Below are positions 8,273 through 16,800 of a DNA stretch of 19,578 bases, piece by piece. Positions within the stretch are counted from its first letter, which is position 1, and each line of letters begins with the position of its first letter. The position numbers and the translations under genes are program-made. The stretch comes from an uncultured Ruminococcus sp. (lineage in GTDB: Bacteria > Bacillota > Clostridia > Oscillospirales > Acutalibacteraceae), in assembly GCA_902802975.1 (NCBI GenBank), contig CADCOF010000284.1:1-19578 (forward strand), in the 5' to 3' direction. The notes below the pieces were generated by a model. That model was not told the origin of the DNA, made no database searches, and saw nothing but the letters and a program-made list of their open reading frames with translations.

Positions 8273-8319
8273 GCGTTAATTTATTACAAATCTATTAATT
8301 TTTATTTTTTAGTTCTGTA

Positions 8320-8361
8320 AAACAAGACGAAAAGACTGACCATACAAAAGATCAGCCTTTT
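8320..8361 (-). terminator. Intrinsic terminator behind NYN gene
   Basis: On the minus strand AAAAGGCTGATC pairs with GGTCAGTCTTTT over 12 positions (two G-U pairs) around the loop TTTTGTAT. The 3' arm ends in TTTT and is followed by the U-rich CGTCTTGTTTT. It lies about 30 bases after the stop of the gene at 8392. A weaker read in the plus direction ends in a T-run, so it may work both ways. Confidence 0.75.
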
Positions 8362-8391
8362 TTACATATTCTTTATGAATAATCATAATAC

Positions 8392-9744
8392 CTAATCCGG
8401 AACCTTTATTCTCATTATGCCATTTTTGTCTATGCAAAGCTGCATATTCTGAATGTACTTTTTATAGAAATTTTGTTTTTCGGCTTCGGAAATATCCATT
8501 CTGAGAGACTGAAATATATCATCAAGCATCCCTTTTGTATCAATATCAACGATATCTTTTACCCGTGAAACAAGTTCACTGTGGAGTACAGCCATTTTAA
8601 AGTTTTTAATATTGCCTGTGCAAAAATCATCTATTGAACAATAATATGTTCCGTTCTCTATCAATGCATTTTTTATATCCGAGCCACACTTGGAATACTC
8701 TATCATAACAAGGAATCTTGCAAACGGCAAAGATGAAATAAGTGCCCAAAAATCAGAATCACTGGAGCAAAGAATAAACGACGTAATGTGGTCTCTGTAG
8801 AAAGATGCCGAAACGTCCGCACACATTTTCATATCAACAAGGGACTTGTTTTCTTTTATCCTATCAACCATAATATGCTCAACGGGAATATTTGTTATCT
8901 TGTCTATAAAAGCCCATGCTTTAGTAGTATGTGAATCATCATAGAGCATTATTTTGTTAATATGTTCAATTTCATTACTGTCCAGCTGAGTCAATACCGA
9001 TGCAAGTTTATAAGCATCGGAATTTTCACAGTCAACCACAATAACGGTTGAATCATTTTCTCGAATAAAGTCATAAATATTTGTTTTGACAGCTTCACTG
9101 GCGTCTTTAACTTTTGAAATATCTTTAAACTCATCATCATATTGACGATATAATATTTTTAGAAATTTTTCATCATTGAGAAGTATATTGCCTTCATCTA
9201 CCGGGTGCCAATTGATGTATCTGGTGAACGGATAATATAAACGCATATTTGAAAATTTCTTCGATTCCGCTCTCACAGCGTCTCCAATCTGCCCTTTCGG
9301 CATAACAAACAACGCTTTTATATATTCCCATTTAACCCACTCGGGAAACAAATCTTTTACAGAAGAAATTCGCTGAGATATCAGCAGATTAATATCCATA
9401 ATATACTTTTCTACACGGCAATTTGCTTTTACGATGTATATGCCATGCCTCTCAAGAACGCGCACATCATCGTTATATATTTCCATGCGGTCAAGATTCA
9501 TCATGTTAAATCTGATATTATTATCCGTTGATGTATAATTCAGCATAAGGTTTGATCTGATATTGCATAGAGACCTTATTACTACTGCATCGGAATTGCT
9601 TTTTAATTCACCAAAGAAATCCAATTTATCGGGATTATTATCTACAAGAAAATTAATTTTTGTGCCAATCAGAAAAGCGACAGTCAAAGACACTCCCTTT
9701 TGTACAGATTGATAGAGTTTGCTGTCGTCACCAACCATATCCAT
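8392..9744 (-). CDS. NYN/PIN-domain protein with unknown N-terminal half
   Basis: The 450-residue cytosolic protein has two parts. Residues about 232-375 look like a NYN (PIN-like) nuclease domain: VIVVDCEN with Asp238 and Asn241, then KSLVDMKMCADV (Asp304, Asp310), then FILCSSDSDFWALI (Asp329, Asp331), the usual order of acidic metal-site residues. This predicts metal-dependent RNase activity. Residues 1-230 match nothing I recognise; they are mixed alpha/beta with KGVSLTVAFLIGTKINF near the start. A short helical tail (385-450) follows. The ATG at 9744 has GGAG 11 bases upstream; ATG at 9738 is also possible. The gene stands alone with its own promoter, an unusually GC-rich leader and a terminator. 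An RNA target is inferred from the domain only; no toxin-antitoxin partner is next to it. Confidence 0.82.
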   Translation of the reverse strand: MDMVGDDSKLYQSVQKGVSLTVAFLIGTKINFLVDNNPDKLDFFGELKSNSDAVVIRSLCNIRSNLMLNYTSTDNNIRFNMMNLDRMEIYNDDVRVLERHGIYIVKANCRVEKYIMDINLLISQRISSVKDLFPEWVKWEYIKALFVMPKGQIGDAVRAESKKFSNMRLYYPFTRYINWHPVDEGNILLNDEKFLKILYRQYDDEFKDISKVKDASEAVKTNIYDFIRENDSTVIVVDCENSDAYKLASVLTQLDSNEIEHINKIMLYDDSHTTKAWAFIDKITNIPVEHIMVDRIKENKSLVDMKMCADVSASFYRDHITSFILCSSDSDFWALISSLPFARFLVMIEYSKCGSDIKNALIENGTYYCSIDDFCTGNIKNFKMAVLHSELVSRVKDIVDIDTKGMLDDIFQSLRMDISEAEKQNFYKKYIQNMQLCIDKNGIMRIKVPD

Positions 9745-9777
9745 ATACAGTTATTCTCCTTTTTAAACAATTTATTA

Positions 9778-9888
9778 AAGCGGTGTGCCGCCGTCGGGGA
9801 CGGTTCCCAACCGCTCCCGGCTCGCGCACATAGTTTATTCTCAGTGCGAAACTGCATGCGGGCGCTTGGCCGCCCGCCCGCTCGATAG
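9778..9888 (-). other. GC-rich structured 5' leader of NYN gene
   Basis: This block lies between the promoter (9897-9925) and the NYN gene start and should be in its mRNA. On the minus strand it can form GCGGGCG-GCCAAG-CGCCCGC (9877-9858), then CAGT-TTCGC-ACTG, then CGGTT-GGG-AACCG (9813-9801) extended by GGGA/TCCC and GCC/GGC pairs. It is far richer in GC than the surrounding AT-rich DNA. It may be an RNA regulator, or an inserted copy of a GC-rich intergenic repeat; the CATGC core at 9855-9859 is shared with other blocks here. Confidence 0.5.
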
Positions 9889-9896
9889 CAATCTTT

Positions 9897-9925
9897 ATTA
9901 TATCACACTTTATTGTTTAATGCAA
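9897..9925 (-). promoter_or_regulatory. Sigma-A promoter of NYN gene
   Basis: Minus strand TTGCAT (9925-9920), 17-base spacer, TATAAT (9902-9897). The transcript would carry a leader of about 145 bases, including the GC-rich block at 9778-9888. Confidence 0.75.
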
Positions 9926-10061
9926 CAGTATAAATCCAATATTCAATTTATATTCATCATTTTTTAGATATATTGCACAATAAACACCACACACTCTCTA
10001 TTTTCGTATTCTTTTGCAATACGAATTTTTGATAAAATTGAAATAAAATATCAAATAATTA
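9926..10061. other. AT-rich divergent intergenic gap
   Basis: The whole gap between the NYN gene and the metallophosphoesterase gene (9745-10173) has no supported gene. Its flanks hold the two divergent promoters and two structured leaders. This central part is AT-rich, with TATTTTCGTATTCTTTTGC followed by AATACGAATTTTTG: GTATTC and GAATAC-like words face each other (CGTATTC ... AATACG), a loose inverted repeat near 10004-10024. I see nothing else in it. Confidence 0.4.
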
Positions 10062-10090
10062 TTGAAAAAAGGTTTCAACTATGGTAAAAT
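10062..10090 (+). promoter_or_regulatory. Sigma-A promoter of metallophosphoesterase gene
   Basis: TTGAAA (10062-10067), 17-base spacer, TAAAAT (10085-10090). The predicted start near 10097 gives a leader of about 75 bases that is densely filled with hairpins. Confidence 0.75.
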
Positions 10091-10109
10091 ATAGATCAAG
10101 AAGCTCTTT

Positions 10110-10160
10110 GCTGCTTGCAGGCAGCACCGCCTTCGGTGCTTTTCTGCTTTCGGCTGAAAG
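10110..10160 (+). promoter_or_regulatory. Three-hairpin leader, possible attenuator
   Basis: Three hairpins follow one another between promoter and start codon: GCTGC-TTGCAG-GCAGC (10110-10125); AGCACCG-CCTT-CGGTGCT (10123-10140) followed by TTTTCTGCTTT, which looks like an intrinsic terminator; and CTTTC-GGCT-GAAAG (10147-10160), whose 3' arm overlaps the AAAGGA ribosome binding site. The first two share bases 10123-10125, so they compete slightly. Control by attenuation or start-site masking is inferred. Confidence 0.45.
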
Positions 10161-10173
10161 GAATTGATTCATA

Positions 10174-10842
10174 ATGATCTATATTACGGGAGACACTCAC
10201 GGCGATTACGACGATTTTCTTTTTCGAATGAGACAAACCAATATTTCCCGCGGTGATACTGTTATTATCTGCGGCGATTTTGGTTTTGTATGGAATACAC
10301 CGTATGAAAAAAACGTACTGGGCTGGCTTTCAAACGAACCATATACGATACTTTTTATAGATGGTAATCATGAAGATTTTGATTTGTTATCAACATATCC
10401 TATCATAAAATGGAAGGGCGGCAACGTTCACAGAATCGCGCCGAACATTTTCCACCTGATGAGAGGGCAGCGCTTTACAATTGAAGGTAAAACCTTTTTC
10501 ACTTTTGGCGGAGCGTATTCTATCGACAAACAGTACCGTCAGGAGGGTACAACTTGGTGGAAACAAGAACTTCCTTCACCGCAGGAATATGCAATTGCCA
10601 CACAAACATTACAGCAATCGAATTTTACCGTTGATTTTGTGCTGACACATACTATTCCCACATTTGCAATCAGACAAATAGGCGTTTCACCCAATGAACA
10701 CGATGCAGAGTTGACGGGATTCTTGGAATGGCTTTACGGAAAACTTCAATACAAACGTTGGTTTGCAGGTCATTTTCACATCAACAGAGTGGTTCAGAAC
10801 AAAATACAAATATTGTATGATCAAATCGTTGTGTTGCGATAA
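10174..10842 (+). CDS. Calcineurin-like metallophosphoesterase
   Basis: The 222-residue cytosolic protein has every motif of a calcineurin-type metallophosphoesterase in order: GDTHGD (Asp7, His9), ICGDFGF (Asp35), DGNHE (Asn65, His66), LTHTIP (His159) and AGHFH (His200, His202). These bind two metal ions and hydrolyse phosphoesters. The substrate cannot be told from sequence; small stand-alone members of this type act on phosphoproteins, nucleotides or RNA ends. No signal peptide or membrane segment is seen. The ATG at 10174 has AAAGGA 11 bases upstream, inside a small hairpin. The gene is monocistronic, with its own promoter, structured leader and a terminator, and is convergent with the tetR gene. 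The class is secure; the role is not. Confidence 0.93.
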   Translation: MIYITGDTHGDYDDFLFRMRQTNISRGDTVIICGDFGFVWNTPYEKNVLGWLSNEPYTILFIDGNHEDFDLLSTYPIIKWKGGNVHRIAPNIFHLMRGQRFTIEGKTFFTFGGAYSIDKQYRQEGTTWWKQELPSPQEYAIATQTLQQSNFTVDFVLTHTIPTFAIRQIGVSPNEHDAELTGFLEWLYGKLQYKRWFAGHFHINRVVQNKIQILYDQIVVLR

Positions 10843-10850
10843 ATATACAT

Positions 10851-10878
10851 AGCAGTCGAGAAATCGGCTGCTTTTTTT
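10851..10878 (+). terminator. Intrinsic terminator of metallophosphoesterase gene
   Basis: AGCAGTCGA-GAAA-TCGGCTGCT, a nine-pair stem (one G-U) with a GAAA tetraloop, followed by TTTTTTT. It lies nine bases after the stop codon. Its T-run overlaps the stop codon of the convergent tetR gene. Confidence 0.92.
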
Positions 10879-11482
10879 ACACAATAAAATTCTCAATTAC
10901 GTCATTTATACAGCGATACAAATGAGGCTTCAGCTGCTCAAACGGAACCGGCTCGGCATGCAGCATTGACGAATAACAAGTTGAATTTACCATTTCAATG
11001 ATCATATATATCATTATTTCAGGATCGTGTAGAGTACTCGGCGCATCCGAAATTATCTGATGGTATATCTCCGTAAATGTATTTTCATCGCGGTCATTTG
11101 TTTCCAACTCCATACTGCCTTTAAAGACACCCCAGCTCAAGTTTTTGGAAATAAACACCAGAAGAGGTTTGTTTTTCTCAAGCTGTGACAAAATACTGTC
11201 TATGATGAATATAATACGTTCGTTAAATGTAAGTTCCGCTTTGCATATTTCAAGCTCTGCCATTGCATTTTCAAACAATTTCGATGAATGGCGCATAACA
11301 AGCCGATTTCTAAGATCATATTTATCTTTGAAATACAAGTAAAATGTACCCTTTGCCACACCGGCTCTCTTGGTGATGTCCGACACAGAAGTTTTGCTCA
11401 CTCCATTTTCTATAAACAAATGATATGCCGTTTTTAATAGTGATTCTTCCTTTTCTTTTTTGTTATTATCCAGCTTACTCAT
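10877..11482 (-). CDS. TetR/AcrR-family transcriptional repressor
   Basis: The 201-residue protein has a typical TetR N-terminal helix-turn-helix (residues about 12-58: LLKTAYHLFIENGVSKTSVS, then DITKRAGVAKGTFYLYFKDK). The variable C-terminal ligand and dimer domain includes IIFIIDSILSQLEKNKPLLV and IMIYMIIEMVNSTCYSS. The ATG at 11482 follows AAGGTGAG. It is divergent from the MMPL transporter gene, with three TGAC-N5-GTCA palindromes between, one on the transporter -35 box. The likely role is to repress the transporter operon, and perhaps itself, until a ligand binds. The ligand is unknown; the mostly hydrophobic C-terminal helices would suit a lipophilic effector (inference). Confidence 0.93.
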   Translation of the reverse strand: MSKLDNNKKEKEESLLKTAYHLFIENGVSKTSVSDITKRAGVAKGTFYLYFKDKYDLRNRLVMRHSSKLFENAMAELEICKAELTFNERIIFIIDSILSQLEKNKPLLVFISKNLSWGVFKGSMELETNDRDENTFTEIYHQIISDAPSTLHDPEIMIYMIIEMVNSTCYSSMLHAEPVPFEQLKPHLYRCINDVIENFIV

Positions 11483-11546
11483 AAAAACTCACCTTCATGA
11501 ACTACTTAATAGCTCCGACAAAAATCCGTGCACACTATCTATTTTC

Positions 11547-11576
11547 ATTATAAAACATGCAAATATTCATTGTCAA
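11547..11576 (-). promoter_or_regulatory. Sigma-A promoter of tetR
   Basis: Minus strand TTGACA (11576-11571), 18-base spacer, TATAAT (11552-11547), about 65 bases before the tetR start. The nearest palindromic operator (11596-11624) lies 19 bases upstream of the -35 box, so any autoregulation would be from an upstream position. Confidence 0.75.
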
Positions 11577-11595
11577 TACAACAAAATATACAAAA

Positions 11596-11624
11596 CACAA
11601 AAATGACTTTCGGTCATTTTTGTG
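11596..11624. promoter_or_regulatory. TetR operator 1 (TGAC-N5-GTCA)
   Basis: A palindrome with CACAAAAATGAC and GTCATTTTTGTG around the spacer TTTCG; all 12 bases of each arm match. It lies between the divergent tetR and MMPL promoters. Binding by the adjacent TetR is inferred from position and from three recurrences. Confidence 0.8.
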
Positions 11625-11634
11625 CAACGATACA

Positions 11635-11655
11635 AAAATGACCGAAAGTCATTTT
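11635..11655. promoter_or_regulatory. TetR operator 2 (TGAC-N5-GTCA)
   Basis: AAAATGAC and GTCATTTT around the spacer CGAAA. The spacer is the reverse complement of that in operator 1: bases 11600-11623 and 11632-11655 form an exact 24-base inverted repeat with an eight-base gap. The centre is 35 bases from that of operator 1. Confidence 0.8.
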
Positions 11656-11659
11656 AATT

Positions 11660-11676
11660 ATTGACCACTAGTCATT
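11660..11676. promoter_or_regulatory. TetR operator 3, on MMPL -35 box
   Basis: ATTGAC-CACTA-GTCATT repeats the TGAC-N5-GTCA pattern with a different spacer. Its left half is the TTGACC -35 box of the MMPL promoter, so a bound repressor would block RNA polymerase. The centre is 23 bases from that of operator 2. Confidence 0.8.
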
Positions 11677-11689
11677 TTCGTGATATAAT
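11661..11689 (+). promoter_or_regulatory. Sigma-A promoter of MMPL operon
   Basis: TTGACC (11661-11666), 17-base spacer, TATAAT (11684-11689). A leader of about 50 bases follows, containing two ribosome-binding-like sites, AGGAGG at 11703-11708 and GAGGAG at 11733-11738; only the second serves the MMPL start. Confidence 0.88.
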
Positions 11690-11746
11690 ACGAATAGTAT
11701 ATAGGAGGACGTTGAATTTGTACCATTAATGCGAGGAGATGTTACT

Positions 11747-13870
11747 ATGGATAAAATAGGAAAAGCCATAGTCAAAATGAGAATTCCTATACTCATATTA
11801 GCTTTTGTTTTGACTATTCCATCTTTTTTGAGCTTTATAAACACGAGAGTCAATTACGATATCCTTTCATATCTTCCAAAAGATATTGACACAATGAAGG
11901 GACAGGATATAATGCTCGACGAGTTCGGCAAGGGCGGTTTTGCTTTTGTGATTCTCGAAGACATGGACGACAAAGATGTATCTTCACTTAAAGAGCAGTT
12001 TGAGAAGATAGATGTTGTTGAAAATGTCCTTTGGATAGATTCATTGGCGGATGGCAGAATACCGAAAGAAGTATTGCCGAATGATGTTTATACAATTTTC
12101 AACTCTGATAATTCAACTATGATGGCAGTTTTCTTTAACACAACATCTTCAGACGACGAGGCTTTGAACGCCGTTGTAAAAATGCGTGAACTCGCGGGAA
12201 AACAATGCTTCATCAGCGGAATGTCAGCTGTAGTTGAGGATATCAAGGAACTCACTATGAGTGAAATGGCATTGTATGTTGTTATTGCCGTTATATTGAA
12301 TATGATTGTACTGAGTATTACGATCGACTCTTTCCTGGTGCCGGTATTCTTCATGACGAGCGTCGGAATGGCAATCATATATAACTTAGGCACAAACTTC
12401 CTTCAGGGGCAAATATCATTTATTACATTGGCTCTGGTCGCCGTGCTTCAGCTTGCAGTCACGATGGACTACTCAATTTTCCTGTGGGAAAGCTATAAAG
12501 AACACAAGAAATTATATCCCGGTGACAATAAGCAGGCAATGGCCAAAGCGATCGGAAAAACCTTTGTTTCGGTCGTATCAAGCTCTGTCACTACAGTTGC
12601 AGGATTTCTGGCATTGTGCTTTATGACATTCACATTGGGCGTTGATCTTGGTATTGTAATGGCTAAGGGCGTAGTAATCGGGGTTATCTGCTGTGTGACA
12701 ATTCTTCCGGCATTTATACTTACCTTTGATAAGCTCATTACAAAAACAATGCACAAAGATATCATGCCGGCGTTCGATAAAGCGTCCGGGTGGATTATAA
12801 AACGTCATGAGGTATTTGCGGTATTATTTATCGCGCTGCTTATCCCGGCAGTATATGGTGAAACGCACACAAATGTTTACTACAATCTTACCTCTACCCT
12901 GCCCGAATCATTAAACAGCGTTATGGCAAACACCAAGCTTGAGCAGGATTACAACATGTCGTCGCAGCATATTTTGCTGGTCGATTCAGAACTTTCGGAA
13001 AAAGAAGTAAACAAAATGGTCGGCAGCATGAAGAAGGTCAACGGTGTTACATCGGCAATCAGCTTCGATACTCTGGTGGGACCGGCTATTCCGCGTGAAG
13101 CGATTCCTGATTCACTTTCGGAAATCGTAAAAAGTGACAAATGGCAAATAATAATACTTGGAACGGAATATGAGGTAGCGTCACCCGAAATAAACAATCA
13201 AATTTCCGAATTATCAAAAATTTTGAAAGAGTACGACAAAAACGGAATGCTTATCGGTGAATCCGCAGCAACAAAAGACCTGATCGAAATAACCGACAAG
13301 GATTTTAAGATAGTAAATATAATGTCCATCACATTTGTATTTATAATAATACTGTTTGCGATGAAGTCGATATCTCTGCCTGTGATACTTGTATCAGTGA
13401 TTGAGTTTGCCGTTCTCATAAATATGGGTATATCGTGCTACACACACACCACAGTTCCGTTTATCGCGTCGGTAGTTATCGGCACGATACAGCTCGGAGC
13501 AACAGTCGATTACGCAATACTGATGACAACGAGATATAAATCAGAACGATCAGCAGGGGCTGACAAACACGAAGCTGTTTCAATAGCTCTTCAGACTTCC
13601 ATAAAATCGATCATTGTCAGTGCTCTGGGATTCTTTGCAGCAACATTTGGCGTTGGCGTATATTCAAGTGTAGATATGATATCTCAACTGTGTACGCTTT
13701 TATCAAGAGGCGCAATAGTAAGTATGTTTGTTGTAAATCTTGTACTTCCTGCGATGCTTCTGCTGTTTGACAGAGTTATAATCGCTACGACACTTGATCT
13801 CAGACATTTGAGAAAGAACAAGAAACAATCCAATCAGATTTTTAACAAGTCAAAAAAGGTCATTGTATAA
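11747..13870 (+). CDS. MMPL-family RND-type transporter
   Basis: The 707-residue membrane protein has the two-fold RND layout. Each half has one transmembrane helix (about residues 13-31 and 354-372), an extracytoplasmic domain (about 35-170 and 375-520), then five helices (about 172-330 and 523-680). The TMDYSIFLWESY (Asp241) and TVDYAILMTTRY (Asp588) motifs mark the fourth helix of each half and would carry the proton relay. MMPL proteins in Gram-positives export lipids or other hydrophobic compounds; the substrate here is unknown. I chose the ATG at 11747 because GAGGAG lies upstream; ATG at 11729 has no usable site. It is first in an operon with the heptad-repeat gene, 16 bases downstream, under a promoter carrying TetR-type operators. 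Confidence 0.93.
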   Translation: MDKIGKAIVKMRIPILILAFVLTIPSFLSFINTRVNYDILSYLPKDIDTMKGQDIMLDEFGKGGFAFVILEDMDDKDVSSLKEQFEKIDVVENVLWIDSLADGRIPKEVLPNDVYTIFNSDNSTMMAVFFNTTSSDDEALNAVVKMRELAGKQCFISGMSAVVEDIKELTMSEMALYVVIAVILNMIVLSITIDSFLVPVFFMTSVGMAIIYNLGTNFLQGQISFITLALVAVLQLAVTMDYSIFLWESYKEHKKLYPGDNKQAMAKAIGKTFVSVVSSSVTTVAGFLALCFMTFTLGVDLGIVMAKGVVIGVICCVTILPAFILTFDKLITKTMHKDIMPAFDKASGWIIKRHEVFAVLFIALLIPAVYGETHTNVYYNLTSTLPESLNSVMANTKLEQDYNMSSQHILLVDSELSEKEVNKMVGSMKKVNGVTSAISFDTLVGPAIPREAIPDSLSEIVKSDKWQIIILGTEYEVASPEINNQISELSKILKEYDKNGMLIGESAATKDLIEITDKDFKIVNIMSITFVFIIILFAMKSISLPVILVSVIEFAVLINMGISCYTHTTVPFIASVVIGTIQLGATVDYAILMTTRYKSERSAGADKHEAVSIALQTSIKSIIVSALGFFAATFGVGVYSSVDMISQLCTLLSRGAIVSMFVVNLVLPAMLLLFDRVIIATTLDLRHLRKNKKQSNQIFNKSKKVIV

Positions 13871-13886
13871 GAAGGAGCGTTATATT

Positions 13887-16800
13887 ATGAAAAGATTAAG
13901 TAAAATAACAGCGGCTTTGTTGGCGGTAATGATTTCTGCAGGCAGCACCGGAATGTATGCAATGGCACACAAGGACAGCGCAGCAAAGAAAGCCGAGGAA
14001 GACAATCATAATCAGCCGGTAAATGAGGAAAGTTCTTCTGTAAGCACCTCCTCAGACGGCAATATAGAAAAGAGCGAAACGGTGTATGTTATCACCGATG
14101 CAGAAGGCAACAAAACAAAAACTATCGTTAGTGATTGGCTGAAAAACGGAAACGGCAGTGCTACTATCAACGACATCTCCGATCTCAGCAATATTGAAAA
14201 TGTAAAACTTGACGGCGGATACAAAGCCGATGGTTCCGATATTTCATGGTCGGCCAACGGCGGCGATATCTACTACAAAGGCTACAGCGATAAGGAACTC
14301 CCGGTTGACATAAAGATAAGCTACAAGCTCAACGGAAACAGTATATCACCCGAGGAACTTGCAGGAAAAAGCGGCAAAGTCACGATTCGCTATGACTACA
14401 TCAATAATTCAAAAAGCACCGTAGAAGTAAACGGAAAAAAGGCCGAAATGTACACTCCGTTTTTAATGGCCACAGGCGTGATGCTTGACGGAGATAAGTT
14501 CACAAATGTTAACGTAACAAACGGAAAAGTACTGTCCGACGGAAGCAGAACGATCGTTATCGGTTACGCACTCCCCGGATTAACGTCTAGTCTCGGACTT
14601 GACAGCAGCACAGAAATTAATATTCCCGAATATTTTGAGTTCACTGCAGACGTTACAGACTTTGAGCTTGAGAACACGATCACAGCCGGTACGTCAAACA
14701 TCTTCTCCGATCTGGACATCAATTGTGACGATAAGCTTTCCGAACTTGAAAAGAAGCTTGACGAATTAAATGATGCAACAACCAAGCTTTCCAATGGCAC
14801 AAGCGAATTGTGCAAGGGTCTGCAAACACTTCAGAGTAAAGTTCCCGAGCTTACCGCCGGAGTTGACGCTCTTGTATCGGGCGACCAACAACTCGACGGA
14901 GGTATCTCTACACTGGCAGGATCCACGCCTCAACTGGTAAGCGGTGCGGCAGCATTGGACAGCGGTGCAGGCGAGCTTTCTTCCGGCATAAGCTCCGCCA
15001 AAAGTGGTTCCGACACCATTTTATCCGGATTCAAAGCAGCAGAAGCCGGAATGAAGGAATTATCAGACGGCAGCAGTGCGTTGTCAGCAGGGTTGAAGAA
15101 TGCAGACAGCGGCGCGGCAGCGTTAAAAAACGGAAGCGCCCAACTTGCAAACGGTTCAAAACAGCTTTCGGAAGGTGCAGATAAGCTCTACAACGGCGCA
15201 AAAACTTTGTCTGACGGTACAAATACACTCGCAGACAGTTCTGTTGAGCTTAACAATGGAATGACCTCGTTGGCTGATGGTATATCTTCCGCTAAAGACG
15301 GAGGCAGCACACTGGCAGCGGGTATCACCTCGGCGAAGGACGGCGCAGGAACACTGGCTGAAGGTGCAGCCGCAGCAAACGACGGAATGAGCAAATTGGC
15401 AGACGGAATCACGTCGGCAAAAGCAGGCGCACAATCGATCGCAGACGGAATATCATCTGCCAAATCAGGCGCAGATTCATTATCCGAAGGAGCAGCGTCA
15501 CTGAAAGACGGCGGAGACAAAATAGCCGGCGGTATCACCTCAGCTAAGGACGGAGCAGCGGCTTTGGGCGAGGGTTCCGCATCTGCAAAAGACGGTGCAG
15601 AAACACTCAAGAATGGCATTACTTCTGCGGCAAGCGGTGCTCAGGACATTCAAAGCGGCGTTTCTTCCGCTAAATCGGGCGCGCAAAAGGTTGCCAACGG
15701 TATTACATCAGCAAAAGGCGGTGCAGATTCTCTTGCAGCAGGAATATCTTCCGCAAAAGACGGCGCAGAGACATTGGCGAACGGTATCTCATCGGCTAAA
15801 GACGGCACACAGTCGCTTTCGAACGGCATCACTTCCGCAAAATCAGGTGCAGATAATCTGGCAAAAGGAGCATCTGCAGCAAAAGCAGGCGCAAATTCAC
15901 TTTCGGACGGAATAAACAAAGCCGGCGACGGTGCAAGATCACTTTCAAACGGAATAAATCAGGCAAGCAGCGGATTGGATACGATCATTACAGAAACCCA
16001 ATCAGGCGCACAAAAGATCAACAATATGGCGAATGACATAAACGGCGCGGCAGATTCGCTCGATACAACTGTCAGCGGAAATCAGCAGGTTCTCGAAGGA
16101 CTTCGCGCTATGCAGTCAAACTACGAACCCGATTCGGAGGAATATAAGCAGTTCGCCTCGATGATAGCAACACTTGAAACAACTATCGCAGGTCAGGAGC
16201 AGATATCCACAGGACTCAAAGAAAACGCTCAGTCGGCAGAAAACGATATGTCTAAACTGACAGGCGGATTATCTCAGCTCAGTTCGGCATTCAACGGTGA
16301 CGGAACGGCTGAAAATCCGGGACTGAAAGCCGGTGCCGCCGCACTTGCCGGAGCGTTTGAAGGCTCGCAGGAGCAGCCCGGACTAAAAGCCGGTGCGCAG
16401 TCTTTGGCAAACGGACTTAACGACATTGACACGGGCGCGTCAAATCTGGCTCAGGGCATGGGCACGCTTGAAAGCGGAGCAAAGAATGCGTCAAACGGAC
16501 TGGCACAGTTAGACGCAGGCGCGCGTAATCTTGTCAGCGGAATGGATCAGCTCAACAGCGGCGCGAATACTCTTACAGGCGGTATGAGTGATCTTGAAGT
16601 TGGATCATCTTCACTCGTAACGGGTCTTGAAAAACTCGAAACAGGAGCTGTTTCACTCAGCGACGGTTTGAATAAACTGGATAACGGCGCCGAATCTTTG
16701 TCAGGCGGTATTGCTAAGATAGATACGGGTATAGGTTCCCTGCTTGGCGGACTCATTAAACTTGATACAAATATGCCTTCATTCACAGGCGGCATTGATA

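Noticed and set aside
8392..9744. NYN protein considered as a toxin of a toxin-antitoxin pair
   Set aside because: It is far larger than PIN toxins and has no small partner gene next to it; both flanks are explained by other genes and signals.
11600..11655. Large inverted repeat considered as a terminator
   Set aside because: It lies upstream of both divergent promoters, so no expected transcript crosses it; the operator reading explains it better.
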